NCBI GenBank assembly: GCA_003564505.1
Contig: PXFD01000106.1
Coordinates: 1-14,526 of the forward strand
DNA from: Syntrophomonadaceae bacterium
Lineage (GTDB): Bacteria > Bacillota_D > Dethiobacteria > DTU022
Length of the DNA: 14,526 bases
Direction: 5' to 3'
Shown: positions 1 through 6,402 of the stretch, in pieces
How positions within the stretch are numbered: the stretch's first letter is position 1
How the letters are laid out: the number at the start of each line of letters is the position of its first letter
Program-made: the position numbers and the translations under genes
Notes under the pieces: generated by a model
Database searches by the model: none
Seen by the model: only the letters and a program-made list of their open reading frames with translations
Told to the model about the DNA's origin: nothing

Positions 1-1372
1 AACCCTCCTCGTATGCCTTGTTATAGAGTTCTTCGGCAATAGCCATAGCTCTTGCTTTACCTTCCGGGTGGCCATACCTTTCAACTACTTCTACTGTTGT
101 ATCGTATATGCCTTTCATGCGCTCTACCTGGGCTTCAGACAGGTTGTAATTTTCAGGAGATGCGGCAAAAACATCTGACAGGGGTAAAACCCGGTGCCGC
201 CATTCACGGTGTACCCAGGTAATTTCATAGCCTATATCGCTAATCCAGGCTTCTCCAGTGTCATAATTTTTTGTTAGTTCAACATCAAGGAGCAGTCCAT
301 ATTCCACGAAGGGAGTGTTGTTTGCCGCTTCGCTCTGGTTTGAAATAAAGTTGCCCTGCGAGTAAATAGCCAGTGTAGGCCTTTCATTACCGTTTTCTTC
401 ATGGAAAAACCATTCGATCGGCTGAACATACTTGGGGTGGCCGCCAATAACCAGGTCTGCCCCGGCTGCTGCCAGCTCTTCTGCAACCTGGCGCAGTCGC
501 TGTGGTTGTGGTTCATGGTGGTGCTCACCACCCCAGTGAGGAAAAACTGCAACCAAATCTGCACCATTATCACGGGCTGTGTTAATATCCTCAATTATAG
601 GATCAATGTCGTAGAAGTCAGGAACAAGGTTAACGCAGTACTCATGACCATCAGGAACAGGTATACCGTTAGTTCCGTAGGTATAACCGATCAGGGCTAC
701 CTTGATGCCATTTTTGTCAAGGATCAGCGGTGTATTTCGTTCTTCCCAGCTTTTATAGGTTCCTATGGTTTCCGCGCCGAGATCGCGGACATGATCTATT
801 GTAGCCATCAAGCCGTCGTAACCCCGGTCGAGAGCATGGTTGTTGGCGAAGGTAAAAACATTAACCCCGGCTTCATAAAGGGCTTCGGATAATTCGCCGG
901 GAGCGTTGAATTCGGGAAAACCGGTGTAACCGCTGACACCCCATCCGGCTGAAACTATATCAGGGCCGGCCTGCATGCCTTCCAGGTCAGCAACTGTAAT
1001 GTCCCCGGCCTGGAGATAGGGGGCGATAACTTCAAAGCTGGGACTGAAATCATACTTGTCTTCTTCCACTTTAGCCTGCTCAATTTGTGGAATGTGGGCC
1101 ATAATATTGCCGGTTACCACCATCCTCAGAGAACGTAAGTCGGGTTCAGGTTCAGGTTCAGGCTCCGGTTCTTCTTCAGGCCCTTCATCCTGTTCCACTG
1201 CAACTTCTTCCTCTCCGGCGGGGCTGTCTGGAGAACCGGTAAAGTTAAGCAACGCGTTGATGCTGATATCTTTAACCTGGTCGGGAGGGTAGCTGATTCC
1301 TGCTGTTATTCCAACAAAAAAAGATGCTGTTACCATTACGATTAAAAGTGTTATAAAGTAAATGCGTCGCAT
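1..1372 (-). CDS. CapA-family (poly-gamma-glutamate synthesis type) metallophosphatase-like surface protein, 3' end off window
   Basis: The frame stays open for 457 codons and runs off the left edge, so the C-terminus is missing. Residues 5-27 form one hydrophobic N-terminal segment (signal anchor or signal peptide). Residues 54-78 are an acidic linker ending in Glu-Pro repeats, and the CapA domain starts near residue 83. Family motifs seen: ANNHALDRG (176-184), HWGGEH (279-284), GGHPKYVQPIE (310-320) and YSQGNF (337-342). CapA proteins are calcineurin-like and associated with surface polyglutamate or capsule; the substrate here is unknown. Two usual metal-site positions differ: GN instead of GD at 88-89, and Lys314 where the second His of GHPH is usual. 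The ATG at 1372 is preferred because AGGATGGTG lies 6 nt upstream; an in-frame ATG at 1384 has its purines too close. It follows the BPL_N lipoprotein gene by 57 nt, so co-transcription is likely. Confidence 0.88.
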   Translation of the reverse strand, partial: MRRIYFITLLIVMVTASFFVGITAGISYPPDQVKDISINALLNFTGSPDSPAGEEEVAVEQDEGPEEEPEPEPEPEPDLRSLRMVVTGNIMAHIPQIEQAKVEEDKYDFSPSFEVIAPYLQAGDITVADLEGMQAGPDIVSAGWGVSGYTGFPEFNAPGELSEALYEAGVNVFTFANNHALDRGYDGLMATIDHVRDLGAETIGTYKSWEERNTPLILDKNGIKVALIGYTYGTNGIPVPDGHEYCVNLVPDFYDIDPIIEDINTARDNGADLVAVFPHWGGEHHHEPQPQRLRQVAEELAAAGADLVIGGHPKYVQPIEWFFHEENGNERPTLAIYSQGNFISNQSEAANNTPFVEYGLLLDVELTKNYDTGEAWISDIGYEITWVHREWRHRVLPLSDVFAASPENYNLSEAQVERMKGIYDTTVEVVERYGHPEGKARAMAIAEELYNKAYEEG

Positions 1373-1429
1373 CAAGTTCACCATCCTGTGTTAGTTAATA
1401 GTTTAATTATATCATCATTATGGTTATGC

Positions 1430-2386
1430 TCACCAGTTTGAAAACCAGAGGAGGGAGGAGTATAGCCATGGCCAGTTAGCACCTTCATCTTTACCGTACC
1501 CGTCCATCTCCGGGTGGGGTCCGAATAGAAGGTATCCGCCATCCCCAAAACGACCGGCTATTACAGCAGGTTGATTATTTACATCGTAGTGGGCCAGTAT
1601 TTCGATTGTACCGGCATAAATTTCATCACTATCGTGCGGTATAAAATAAGGGCCGTCAAAGTAGTAAATATCAAGTTCATGTTCAAAATTTTCGTTGGCA
1701 GGGTGATCCTGGTTAAGTTTTAAGAGGGCTTTTTCCCCCCAACCGACCTGGCCGCTGAGCGGGCCGATACTGCTACCGGAAAATATTTCCAGGGGGTAAT
1801 CATATTCGCTGCCCTGCCAGTTAAAAATATCGGCAGCGTAATAGGCGCCGGCACAAAAGCCTATAAATAAACCGCCATCCATGACAAAGCTGCGGACACT
1901 GTCGTGATCGGAAATTTCGTAACGATAGTCTGCAGCGCCACCGCCGGGCAGGACAATTATTTCATAATTATTAAGCAGGTCAGGATCTATAATGATATGC
2001 TCGTCCACTAGTTCAAATTCTATGTCATAGCTGGTAAAGAAATCTTCTAAAGTATCAACATTATCTGCCCAGCTGCCGCTGCCGTTATAAAGAGCGACCT
2101 TTGGTACAGTTTCTGGTTCAGCCTGTGCGTTTTCTTTGCCATGGTAAGGGTAATCATCCTCTTTGGTATTATCAGGCCCTTCAGGGGCCTCAGATTTGGC
2201 CGTTTCTTCAACAACACCCAGATCAGGGTCTGTATTATCACTGTCAGGTACAGTATTGCTCTTTTCCGGTATACTGCAGGAATTTATTAGAAGAAGGAGA
2301 GCTGCAGCTGCGGTTAGGAGAAACCAGCTATAGTTGTATAACTTAAATATCCTTGAATTAGATTTCAGTCTGTAGAAGTTAAGCAA
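1430..2386 (-). CDS. predicted lipoprotein with BPL_N (class I glutamine-amidotransferase-like) domain
   Basis: This 318-residue protein begins with a basic N-terminus, a hydrophobic stretch (21-33) and a lipobox INSC with Cys37 as the probable lipidated residue, so it should sit on the outer face of the membrane. Residues 38-93 form an acidic, Pro/Asp/Glu-rich linker. From about 95 the sequence fits the N-terminal domain of biotin-protein ligase type, a glutamine-amidotransferase-like fold: VLPGGGAADY (145-154), a nucleophile elbow GFCAGAYY with Cys178, and FGPHPE near the end with His291 and Glu293 placed like the amidotransferase His-Glu pair. No biotin ligase domain follows, so it is not a BirA. 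The substrate is unknown. The start is TTG, chosen because GGGAGA lies 8 nt upstream and no better start precedes the signal sequence. It lies just upstream of the CapA-like gene on the same strand. Confidence 0.85.
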   Translation of the reverse strand: MLNFYRLKSNSRIFKLYNYSWFLLTAAAALLLLINSCSIPEKSNTVPDSDNTDPDLGVVEETAKSEAPEGPDNTKEDDYPYHGKENAQAEPETVPKVALYNGSGSWADNVDTLEDFFTSYDIEFELVDEHIIIDPDLLNNYEIIVLPGGGAADYRYEISDHDSVRSFVMDGGLFIGFCAGAYYAADIFNWQGSEYDYPLEIFSGSSIGPLSGQVGWGEKALLKLNQDHPANENFEHELDIYYFDGPYFIPHDSDEIYAGTIEILAHYDVNNQPAVIAGRFGDGGYLLFGPHPEMDGYGKDEGANWPWLYSSLLWFSNW

Positions 2387-2427
2387 AATAATATTCTCCC
2401 GTAAAATCTTTTTTGATCTGCAAACCT

Positions 2428-2457
2428 ATTATAGCAATTAATGAATTGATTAAACAA
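2428..2457 (-). promoter_or_regulatory. candidate sigma-A promoter for the lipoprotein/CapA unit
   Basis: Reading the minus strand, a perfect TATAAT (2433-2428) follows TTGTTT (2457-2452) at 18 nt spacing, about 42 nt before the TTG start. The -10 is strong and the -35 weak (3 of 6). The rest of the 262-nt gap (2387-2648) shows no convincing gene. Confidence 0.4.
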
Positions 2458-2629
2458 TAGCCGGTCAAGAAATAACAGGCGCGTTTGAAACTTTTACGCT
2501 GTGAGTCTTAGAGCAGGTGAACCAGGCAGTTACAGGATGATTGCAGTTGATGGAGTCTTAAAGGAAATACTTTTATACATTTTAGTTAACATAAGATGTA
2601 TTATCGGAAGTTATTAAGCTATAATTATA

Positions 2630-2656
2630 TCGTATACCAGCCCCTCCCCTATACGA
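2630..2656. repeat. 7-bp inverted repeat spanning the recombinase stop codon
   Basis: TCGTATA (2630-2636) is matched by TATACGA (2650-2656), with a 13-nt GC-rich loop between them. The right arm includes the TAG stop of the recombinase gene. There is no T-run after it on the minus strand, so it is not a standard intrinsic terminator. It may be a weak 3' hairpin or chance. Confidence 0.35.
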
Positions 2657-3614
2657 AACTCCTCCAATGTTTTATAATTTTTTCAAATGAAATACCGCAC
2701 TTAGGGCAGTCTCCCTTGTACCTTAAAATATAATTGCAGTTGCTGCATTTTATTGACGGGATTGGTATCCTTACACTTGGTTCCGGTGGCCCTTCATCTA
2801 CAGTAATGCGCAGCTTAAATCCATTTGTATTTTCTGTCTCAGGCTTTTTTTCAATTTTCTTTTTAGGCTTAATATCTTTCTCCGCATTATTAGCTTCTTT
2901 TACCCAGTGTTCCCTGCTGTTTTGTCCTGCTCTTTCTACGCTGGATTGTGGTACCAGGCTGCCCATATTGGCTTTTTCAGGTTCAAACACGAATTGCGTT
3001 TGTTCGGCTTCAAAATTTCCAATACGGAATGGTAAACCGCTGCGTCTTGCTGCTTTGCCTCTATTATATGAACAATTATAATTATCGAACAAAAGTTTGG
3101 TATAGTTTTGAGTTGCCGCAGAATCCCTGTGTCCCAGTGCTTCCTGGAGCATTGCCAGGTCTCCTGTTTCCCGGATAAATTCAACTGCAAATGTGTGGCG
3201 CAGCAAGTGAGGATAAACATCTTTTTCCAGGCCGGCTTTTCTTGCCAGACGTTTAATCATTTCCCTTATATAACGGTCCTGAAGCTTGCTGCCGTCTAAT
3301 GTACAGAAGAAGAATTCACAATCTGAAGGTTTTTGATTTAGCCATTTTTTTAGGAGTGATAGTTCAGGATTACCAAGGTAAAGTATTCTTTCTTTTGCAG
3401 CTCCACTGGCTGAAATCCTAATCCGCCCATCTTCCCAGTCAATATCTTTATTCTTTAAATTAACAGCCTCATTTACCCTCAAGCCAATTTTTAGCATCAG
3501 GCTGATTATGCAGAGGTTTCGCAAGCCCGTAGGAGCCCTTGGGTTGGGCTGTTTTAGTAGGGCAATCTGCTCATAGCTGTCCAGAATTGAGATTTCGCGC
3601 CTGGAAGAGCTCAT
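2649..3614 (-). CDS. tyrosine recombinase (catalytic domain only) with C-terminal zinc ribbon
   Basis: The 321-residue product has the full tyrosine recombinase active site: Arg46 (GLRVNEA), Lys74, His136-x-x-Arg139 (HLLRH), His162 (LGH) and Tyr171 (NYTK). The catalytic domain begins almost at residue 8, so the N-terminal SAM-like core-binding domain of XerC, XerD and phage integrases is absent, as in FimB-size recombinases. After Tyr171 comes about 115 residues with no recognised fold, including a Lys-rich stretch near 249-257, then a zinc ribbon with CSNC (290-293) and CPKC (303-306). The ATG is supported by a strong GGGAGGGAGA ribosome site just upstream. The gene diverges from leuA and has no visible phage or transposon genes beside it. 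It may cut and rejoin DNA at a specific site, but no target is proven. It could be a domesticated integrase or a DNA-inversion enzyme. Confidence 0.87.
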   Translation of the reverse strand: MSSSRREISILDSYEQIALLKQPNPRAPTGLRNLCIISLMLKIGLRVNEAVNLKNKDIDWEDGRIRISASGAAKERILYLGNPELSLLKKWLNQKPSDCEFFFCTLDGSKLQDRYIREMIKRLARKAGLEKDVYPHLLRHTFAVEFIRETGDLAMLQEALGHRDSAATQNYTKLLFDNYNCSYNRGKAARRSGLPFRIGNFEAEQTQFVFEPEKANMGSLVPQSSVERAGQNSREHWVKEANNAEKDIKPKKKIEKKPETENTNGFKLRITVDEGPPEPSVRIPIPSIKCSNCNYILRYKGDCPKCGISFEKIIKHWRSFV

Positions 3615-3687
3615 GTCTCCCTCCCCTGCTAAATACCGCTTTAAGGACTTTACGGTATTAAAATAATTTAGACAGAATTATATTTAT

Positions 3688-3716
3688 ATTCTGAGTGATA
3701 AATTAACATTTGTCAA
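3688..3716 (-). promoter_or_regulatory. candidate promoter for the recombinase gene
   Basis: On the minus strand, TTGACA (3716-3711) is followed after 17 nt by CAGAAT (3693-3688; 4 of 6 to TATAAT). It lies about 75 nt before the ATG. The -35 box sits inside the left arm of the inverted repeat at 3709-3751. Confidence 0.4.
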
Positions 3717-3751
3717 GTATTTACGAGATTTATTGAAAAATGCTTGACAAG
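3709..3751. repeat. imperfect 14-bp inverted repeat between divergent promoters
   Basis: Arms 3709-3722 and 3738-3751 match at 12 of 14 positions around a 15-nt AT-rich centre; the core is TTGTCAAG / CTTGACAA. The two mismatches become G-U pairs if transcribed from the plus strand. Each arm contains an outward-facing TTGACA, which may be a -35 box for the recombinase (left) and leuA (right). It could also be a regulator site or a recombinase site. Confidence 0.6.
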
Positions 3752-3772
3752 TATCAGCTTATTGGTTAACCT
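3744..3772 (+). promoter_or_regulatory. candidate promoter for the T-box/leuA transcript
   Basis: A perfect TTGACA (3744-3749) is followed after 17 nt by TAACCT (3767-3772), which matches TATAAT at only 3 of 6. Transcription would start near 3780, just before the T-box Stem I. A second pairing, TTGGTT (3762) with TATATG (3786), is also possible. Confidence 0.35.
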
Positions 3773-3795
3773 TATAAAAAATCAGTATATGATAT

Positions 3796-4037
3796 GGCAA
3801 TGATTGGAATTAGTAGCAGGTAAATTCATTACAGAGAGCTGTCATATGGTGAAAGGCAGTATGCTAATAACTGCGAACTCATCCATGAGCCGCCAACCGA
3901 AATTAGCTTGTAAGAGTTAAAATTAGGCCTGGCCGGAGACTTCCGTTATTGTAAAGAGTGGACGGTAGAAGTTATGCCGTCAAGAAGAGTGGTACCACGG
4001 GTATAAACTTCCGTCTCTTAGGCGGGGGTTTTTGTTT
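3796..4037 (+). promoter_or_regulatory. T-box riboswitch leader, leucine (CUC) specifier, upstream of leuA
   Basis: This leader senses uncharged tRNA-Leu and lets transcription continue into leuA when leucine is short. Stem I parts can be read directly. GGC (3796-3798) pairs with GCC (3889-3891), with UGA/GA k-turn-like elements above. The AGTA bulge (3812-3815) is followed by GCAG (3816-3819), which pairs with CTGC (3871-3874). Then come GAA and the specifier CTC (3878-3880), a leucine codon, followed by A. The CAGAGAGC and GGTGAAAG distal loop elements lie between. The conserved T-box GAGTGGTACCACGG (3987-4000) holds the TGG that pairs with the tRNA acceptor end. Competing terminator: 4005-4037. 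Specifier identity and downstream gene agree. Confidence 0.92.
4005..4037 (+). terminator. T-box regulatory terminator
   Basis: AAACTTCCGTC (4005-4015) pairs along 11 positions, with several G-U pairs, with GGCGGGGGTTT (4021-4031) around a 5-nt loop, followed by more T residues (4032-4037). It is the terminator alternative to the antiterminator formed with the T-box sequence at 3987-4000. Confidence 0.85.
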
Positions 4038-4101
4038 ATACAGAAAGATTTTATTTGAACCACTTGGATAAATGAGAGATTACGGAACGGAGTGAGTTAA
4101 A

Positions 4102-5649
4102 ATGAGCAGCCCAGTAAATGGAGAGAAAGTTTATTTATTTGACAGCACCTTAAGGGATGGTGAACAAACACCCGGTGCTCGCTTAAGTTACGAAGAAAAG
4201 CTTGAAGTGGCCCGTCAACTGGCTCGATTGGGAGTTGATATAATTGAGGCCGGGTTTCCTGTTTCATCTCCCGGGGAAAAGCTTGCTGTGCAAAATATCG
4301 CCAGGGAGGTTAAAGGGCCTGTAATTTGCGGCCTGGCCAGGGCTGTCAAGGGAGATATTGATGCCGCCTGGGAAGCCGTAAGAGAAGCTGAAAGACCGAG
4401 GCTGCATGTATTCCTTGGTGCATCAGACATTCATATGCAGCATAAATTAAAAAAAGACCCACAGCTGCTGCTTGAACAGGGAGTTGAGGCAGTAAAATAT
4501 GCAAGTCGCTTTACCAGTGATATCGAATATTCACCTGAAGACGCTACCAGGGCCCGTGAAGAATACTTATACGAAATCCTTGAAGCTGTGATTAAGGCCG
4601 GGGCTACCACCATTAACATCCCCGATACCGTAGGGTATGCTGTTCCGGAAGAGTTTGGAGCAATGATCAGAAGGCTGAAAGAAAAAGTTCCGGGTATGGA
4701 TAAAGTAATTCTCAGTGTTCACTGTCATGATGATCTGGGCCTTGCCGTGGCAAATTCCCTGGAAGCGGTGAAAAACGGCGCCAGGCAGATTGAGTGTAAT
4801 ATAAATGGTATTGGTGAAAGAGCCGGTAATGCAGCGCTGGAAGAGATTGCCGTAGCCCTGCGGATCAGGCAAAATTATTTCTCCTATTATACAGATTTAA
4901 ATTTTAGCGAGATTTACAGAACAAGCCGCCTGGTCAGCAAATTAACCAGTATTTCCGTGCCTGTAAATAAAGCCGTTGTGGGGCTTAATGCCTTTTCCCA
5001 TTCATCCGGCATTCACCAGGATGGTATCCTGAAGAATAAGGAAACTTATGAAATAATTGATGCTGAGCTTATCGGTGGAAAAGCTGCCCAGATGTGCCTC
5101 ACTGCCAGGAGCGGCAGGGCTGCAGTTATGAACCAGCTAAATAAATTGAACTTTTCACTCACAAGTGAACAGCTTGAAAAAATATATGGTTATTTTGTTG
5201 ACCTGGCCGATAAAAAGAAAGAAGTTTACCCGGAAGACCTTGAGGCGCTGGTTTTGGATCATCTTTCCTTTACCGAACCCCGTTACAAGCTTGATTACTT
5301 GCAAACTATCAGCGGAAGTACCAGTGTTCCTGCAGCAATTATCAGGCTAAAAAAGGATGATGATAGCATCAGCGAAGAAGTTGCTGTTGGTGCCGGTCCG
5401 ATTGATGCCGCTTACAATGCTATTAATAAAATCACCGGACTCAACATCGGCCTTGACAATTACCGTCTTAATGCTGTAACCCAGGGACGCGATGCACTTG
5501 GTGAGGTCAAGGTGGAAATGTCTTACCAGGACAGGACTATAACTGGTCGCGGTACAAGTACGGATATTATTGAAGCCAGTGTCAAAGCTTACCTTGATGG
5601 TCTGAATAAGCTGCTCAAATTGAACGGTTACTGGGAAAAGAGTATTTAA
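4102..5649 (+). CDS. leuA: 2-isopropylmalate synthase
   Basis: This enzyme condenses acetyl-CoA with 2-oxoisovalerate, the first committed step of leucine synthesis, in the cytoplasm. The 515 residues match the family's usual length. The TIM-barrel catalytic domain begins with FDSTLRDGEQ (13-22). Metal ligands fit Asp14, His207 and His209 (HCHDDLGLA) and Asn243 (GERAGN). SRFTSDIEYSPEDATR (135-150) and SGIHQDG (302-308) are typical of LeuA. The C-terminal third (about 385-500) is the LeuA dimer domain for leucine feedback, with GRGTSTDIIEAS (482-493). Citramalate and homocitrate synthases are relatives, but the CUC T-box upstream supports leucine synthesis. GGAGTG lies 7 nt before the ATG. No leuB, leuC, leuD or ilv genes are adjacent; a terminator follows directly, so it is probably transcribed alone. 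Confidence 0.93.
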   Translation: MSSPVNGEKVYLFDSTLRDGEQTPGARLSYEEKLEVARQLARLGVDIIEAGFPVSSPGEKLAVQNIAREVKGPVICGLARAVKGDIDAAWEAVREAERPRLHVFLGASDIHMQHKLKKDPQLLLEQGVEAVKYASRFTSDIEYSPEDATRAREEYLYEILEAVIKAGATTINIPDTVGYAVPEEFGAMIRRLKEKVPGMDKVILSVHCHDDLGLAVANSLEAVKNGARQIECNINGIGERAGNAALEEIAVALRIRQNYFSYYTDLNFSEIYRTSRLVSKLTSISVPVNKAVVGLNAFSHSSGIHQDGILKNKETYEIIDAELIGGKAAQMCLTARSGRAAVMNQLNKLNFSLTSEQLEKIYGYFVDLADKKKEVYPEDLEALVLDHLSFTEPRYKLDYLQTISGSTSVPAAIIRLKKDDDSISEEVAVGAGPIDAAYNAINKITGLNIGLDNYRLNAVTQGRDALGEVKVEMSYQDRTITGRGTSTDIIEASVKAYLDGLNKLLKLNGYWEKSI

Positions 5650-5675
5650 TAAAGCCAATAGGGCCTATCTGCAGT

Positions 5676-5710
5676 AAAAACCGGGACCATTTTTATATTC
5701 CCGGTTTTTT
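5676..5710 (+). terminator. intrinsic terminator after leuA
   Basis: AAAAACCGGGA (5676-5686) and TCCCGGTTTTT (5699-5709) form an 11-bp stem around a 12-nt loop and end in a T-run. It lies 27 nt past the leuA stop and separates leuA from lexA. Confidence 0.92.
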
Positions 5711-5713
5711 ATA

Positions 5714-5727
5714 CAAACAGGAGTTTA
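5714..5727. promoter_or_regulatory. possible degenerate LexA operator
   Basis: CAAACAGGAGTTTA keeps the AAAC-N4-GTTT palindromic core spacing of Gram-positive SOS boxes (CGAAC-N4-GTTCG type) and overlaps the -35 of the lexA promoter. It lacks the consensus G and C next to the core, so the match is weak. The main support is its position. Confidence 0.3.
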
Positions 5728-5752
5728 TATTTTATTAAATACATGTTATAAT
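5724..5752 (+). promoter_or_regulatory. lexA promoter
   Basis: TTTATA (5724-5729, 4 of 6) and a perfect TATAAT (5747-5752) are 17 nt apart. TG one base before the -10 gives an extended -10 element. It lies about 32 nt before the TTG start of lexA. Confidence 0.65.
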
Positions 5753-5784
5753 TATCAATAAATTTAATACAATGGGGTGATAGT

Positions 5785-6396
5785 TTGGAGCCGTTAACGG
5801 AGAAGCAGAAAAGGGTCCTTGATTTTATTGAGCATGAAGTATCGAAGTGGAATTATCCTCCATCGGTCAGGGAAATATGTAAAGCCCTGAATATTCGCTC
5901 AACCGCAACTGTTCATGGTTACCTTGATATTCTCCAGGATAAAGGCTACATTTCCAGGGAAGCAACCAAACCCAGGGCTATTAAACTCCTCAGGAATGCT
6001 TACGGTGAGACGGAAATGACCTGCTCTTTTGCCCCTCTGATTGGCAAAATAACTGCCGGTCAGCCCATTTTAGCAGCAGAAAACCGTGATGGTTATTTTC
6101 CCGTCCCTGATCACCTAACAACCGGAGAAGACGACTGCTTTGTTCTCCAGGTATCAGGTGAAAGCATGATTAATGCAGGTATCAATGATGGTGATTATGT
6201 TATTATCAGGCAGCAGGATACCGCCGATAACGGTGAAATTGTCGCTGCCTTAATGGAAGATGAAGCAACAATCAAACGTTTCTACCGTGAAAATGGACAT
6301 TTCCGGCTTCAACCGGAAAACGATGCTTATAAACCTATTGTAGTGAATGAAATAAAAATTTTAGGTAAAGTGGTCGGCTTATTCCGAAAGTTTTAA
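5785..6396 (+). CDS. lexA: LexA SOS repressor / self-cleaving protease
   Basis: LexA represses DNA-damage genes and cuts itself when RecA filaments form on single-stranded DNA. The 203 residues match the family. The N-terminal winged helix-turn-helix (about 1-66) begins LTEKQKRVLDFI and contains PPSVREIC (25-32), with STATVHGYLDIL (39-50) in the recognition-helix region. The S24 peptidase half has the Ala91-Gly92 scissile bond in GKITAGQP, Ser127 in VSGESM and Lys164 in ATIKRF. All key residues are present, so it should cleave itself. The start is TTG with GGGGTG 5 nt upstream; no ATG fits the conserved N-terminus. It has its own promoter after the leuA terminator. It converges on hflX, with 6 nt between the two stop codons and no clear hairpin there. 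Confidence 0.96.
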   Translation: MEPLTEKQKRVLDFIEHEVSKWNYPPSVREICKALNIRSTATVHGYLDILQDKGYISREATKPRAIKLLRNAYGETEMTCSFAPLIGKITAGQPILAAENRDGYFPVPDHLTTGEDDCFVLQVSGESMINAGINDGDYVIIRQQDTADNGEIVAALMEDEATIKRFYRENGHFRLQPENDAYKPIVVNEIKILGKVVGLFRKF

Positions 6397-6402
6397 TCAC
6401 TG

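Noticed and set aside
401..892. Plus-strand open frame of 163 codons
   Set aside because: It lies wholly antisense to the CapA-like gene, has no ribosome site, and its translation resembles no known family. The minus frame has clear CapA motifs.
1056..1292. Plus-strand frame with Gly-Ser repeats
   Set aside because: The repeats are the antisense reading of the Glu-Pro linker codons in the CapA-like gene.
2537..2617. Possible 26-residue plus-strand peptide in the gap between lipoprotein and recombinase
   Set aside because: AGG directly touches the ATG, so ribosome site spacing is wrong. It is short, shows no family resemblance and has no clear promoter.
3086..3099. CGAACAAAAGTTTG, a close match to a Gram-positive LexA box
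   Set aside because: It lies inside the recombinase coding region just after the catalytic Tyr codon, far from any promoter; a chance match is more likely than an operator.
2630..3751. Recombinase gene as an invertible segment flanked by inverted repeats
   Set aside because: The repeats at 2630-2656 and 3709-3751 differ in sequence from each other, so they cannot act as paired inversion sites.
6397..6402. Terminator between convergent lexA and hflX
   Set aside because: The stops are 6 nt apart and I see no stem followed by a T-run around them; transcripts probably overlap.
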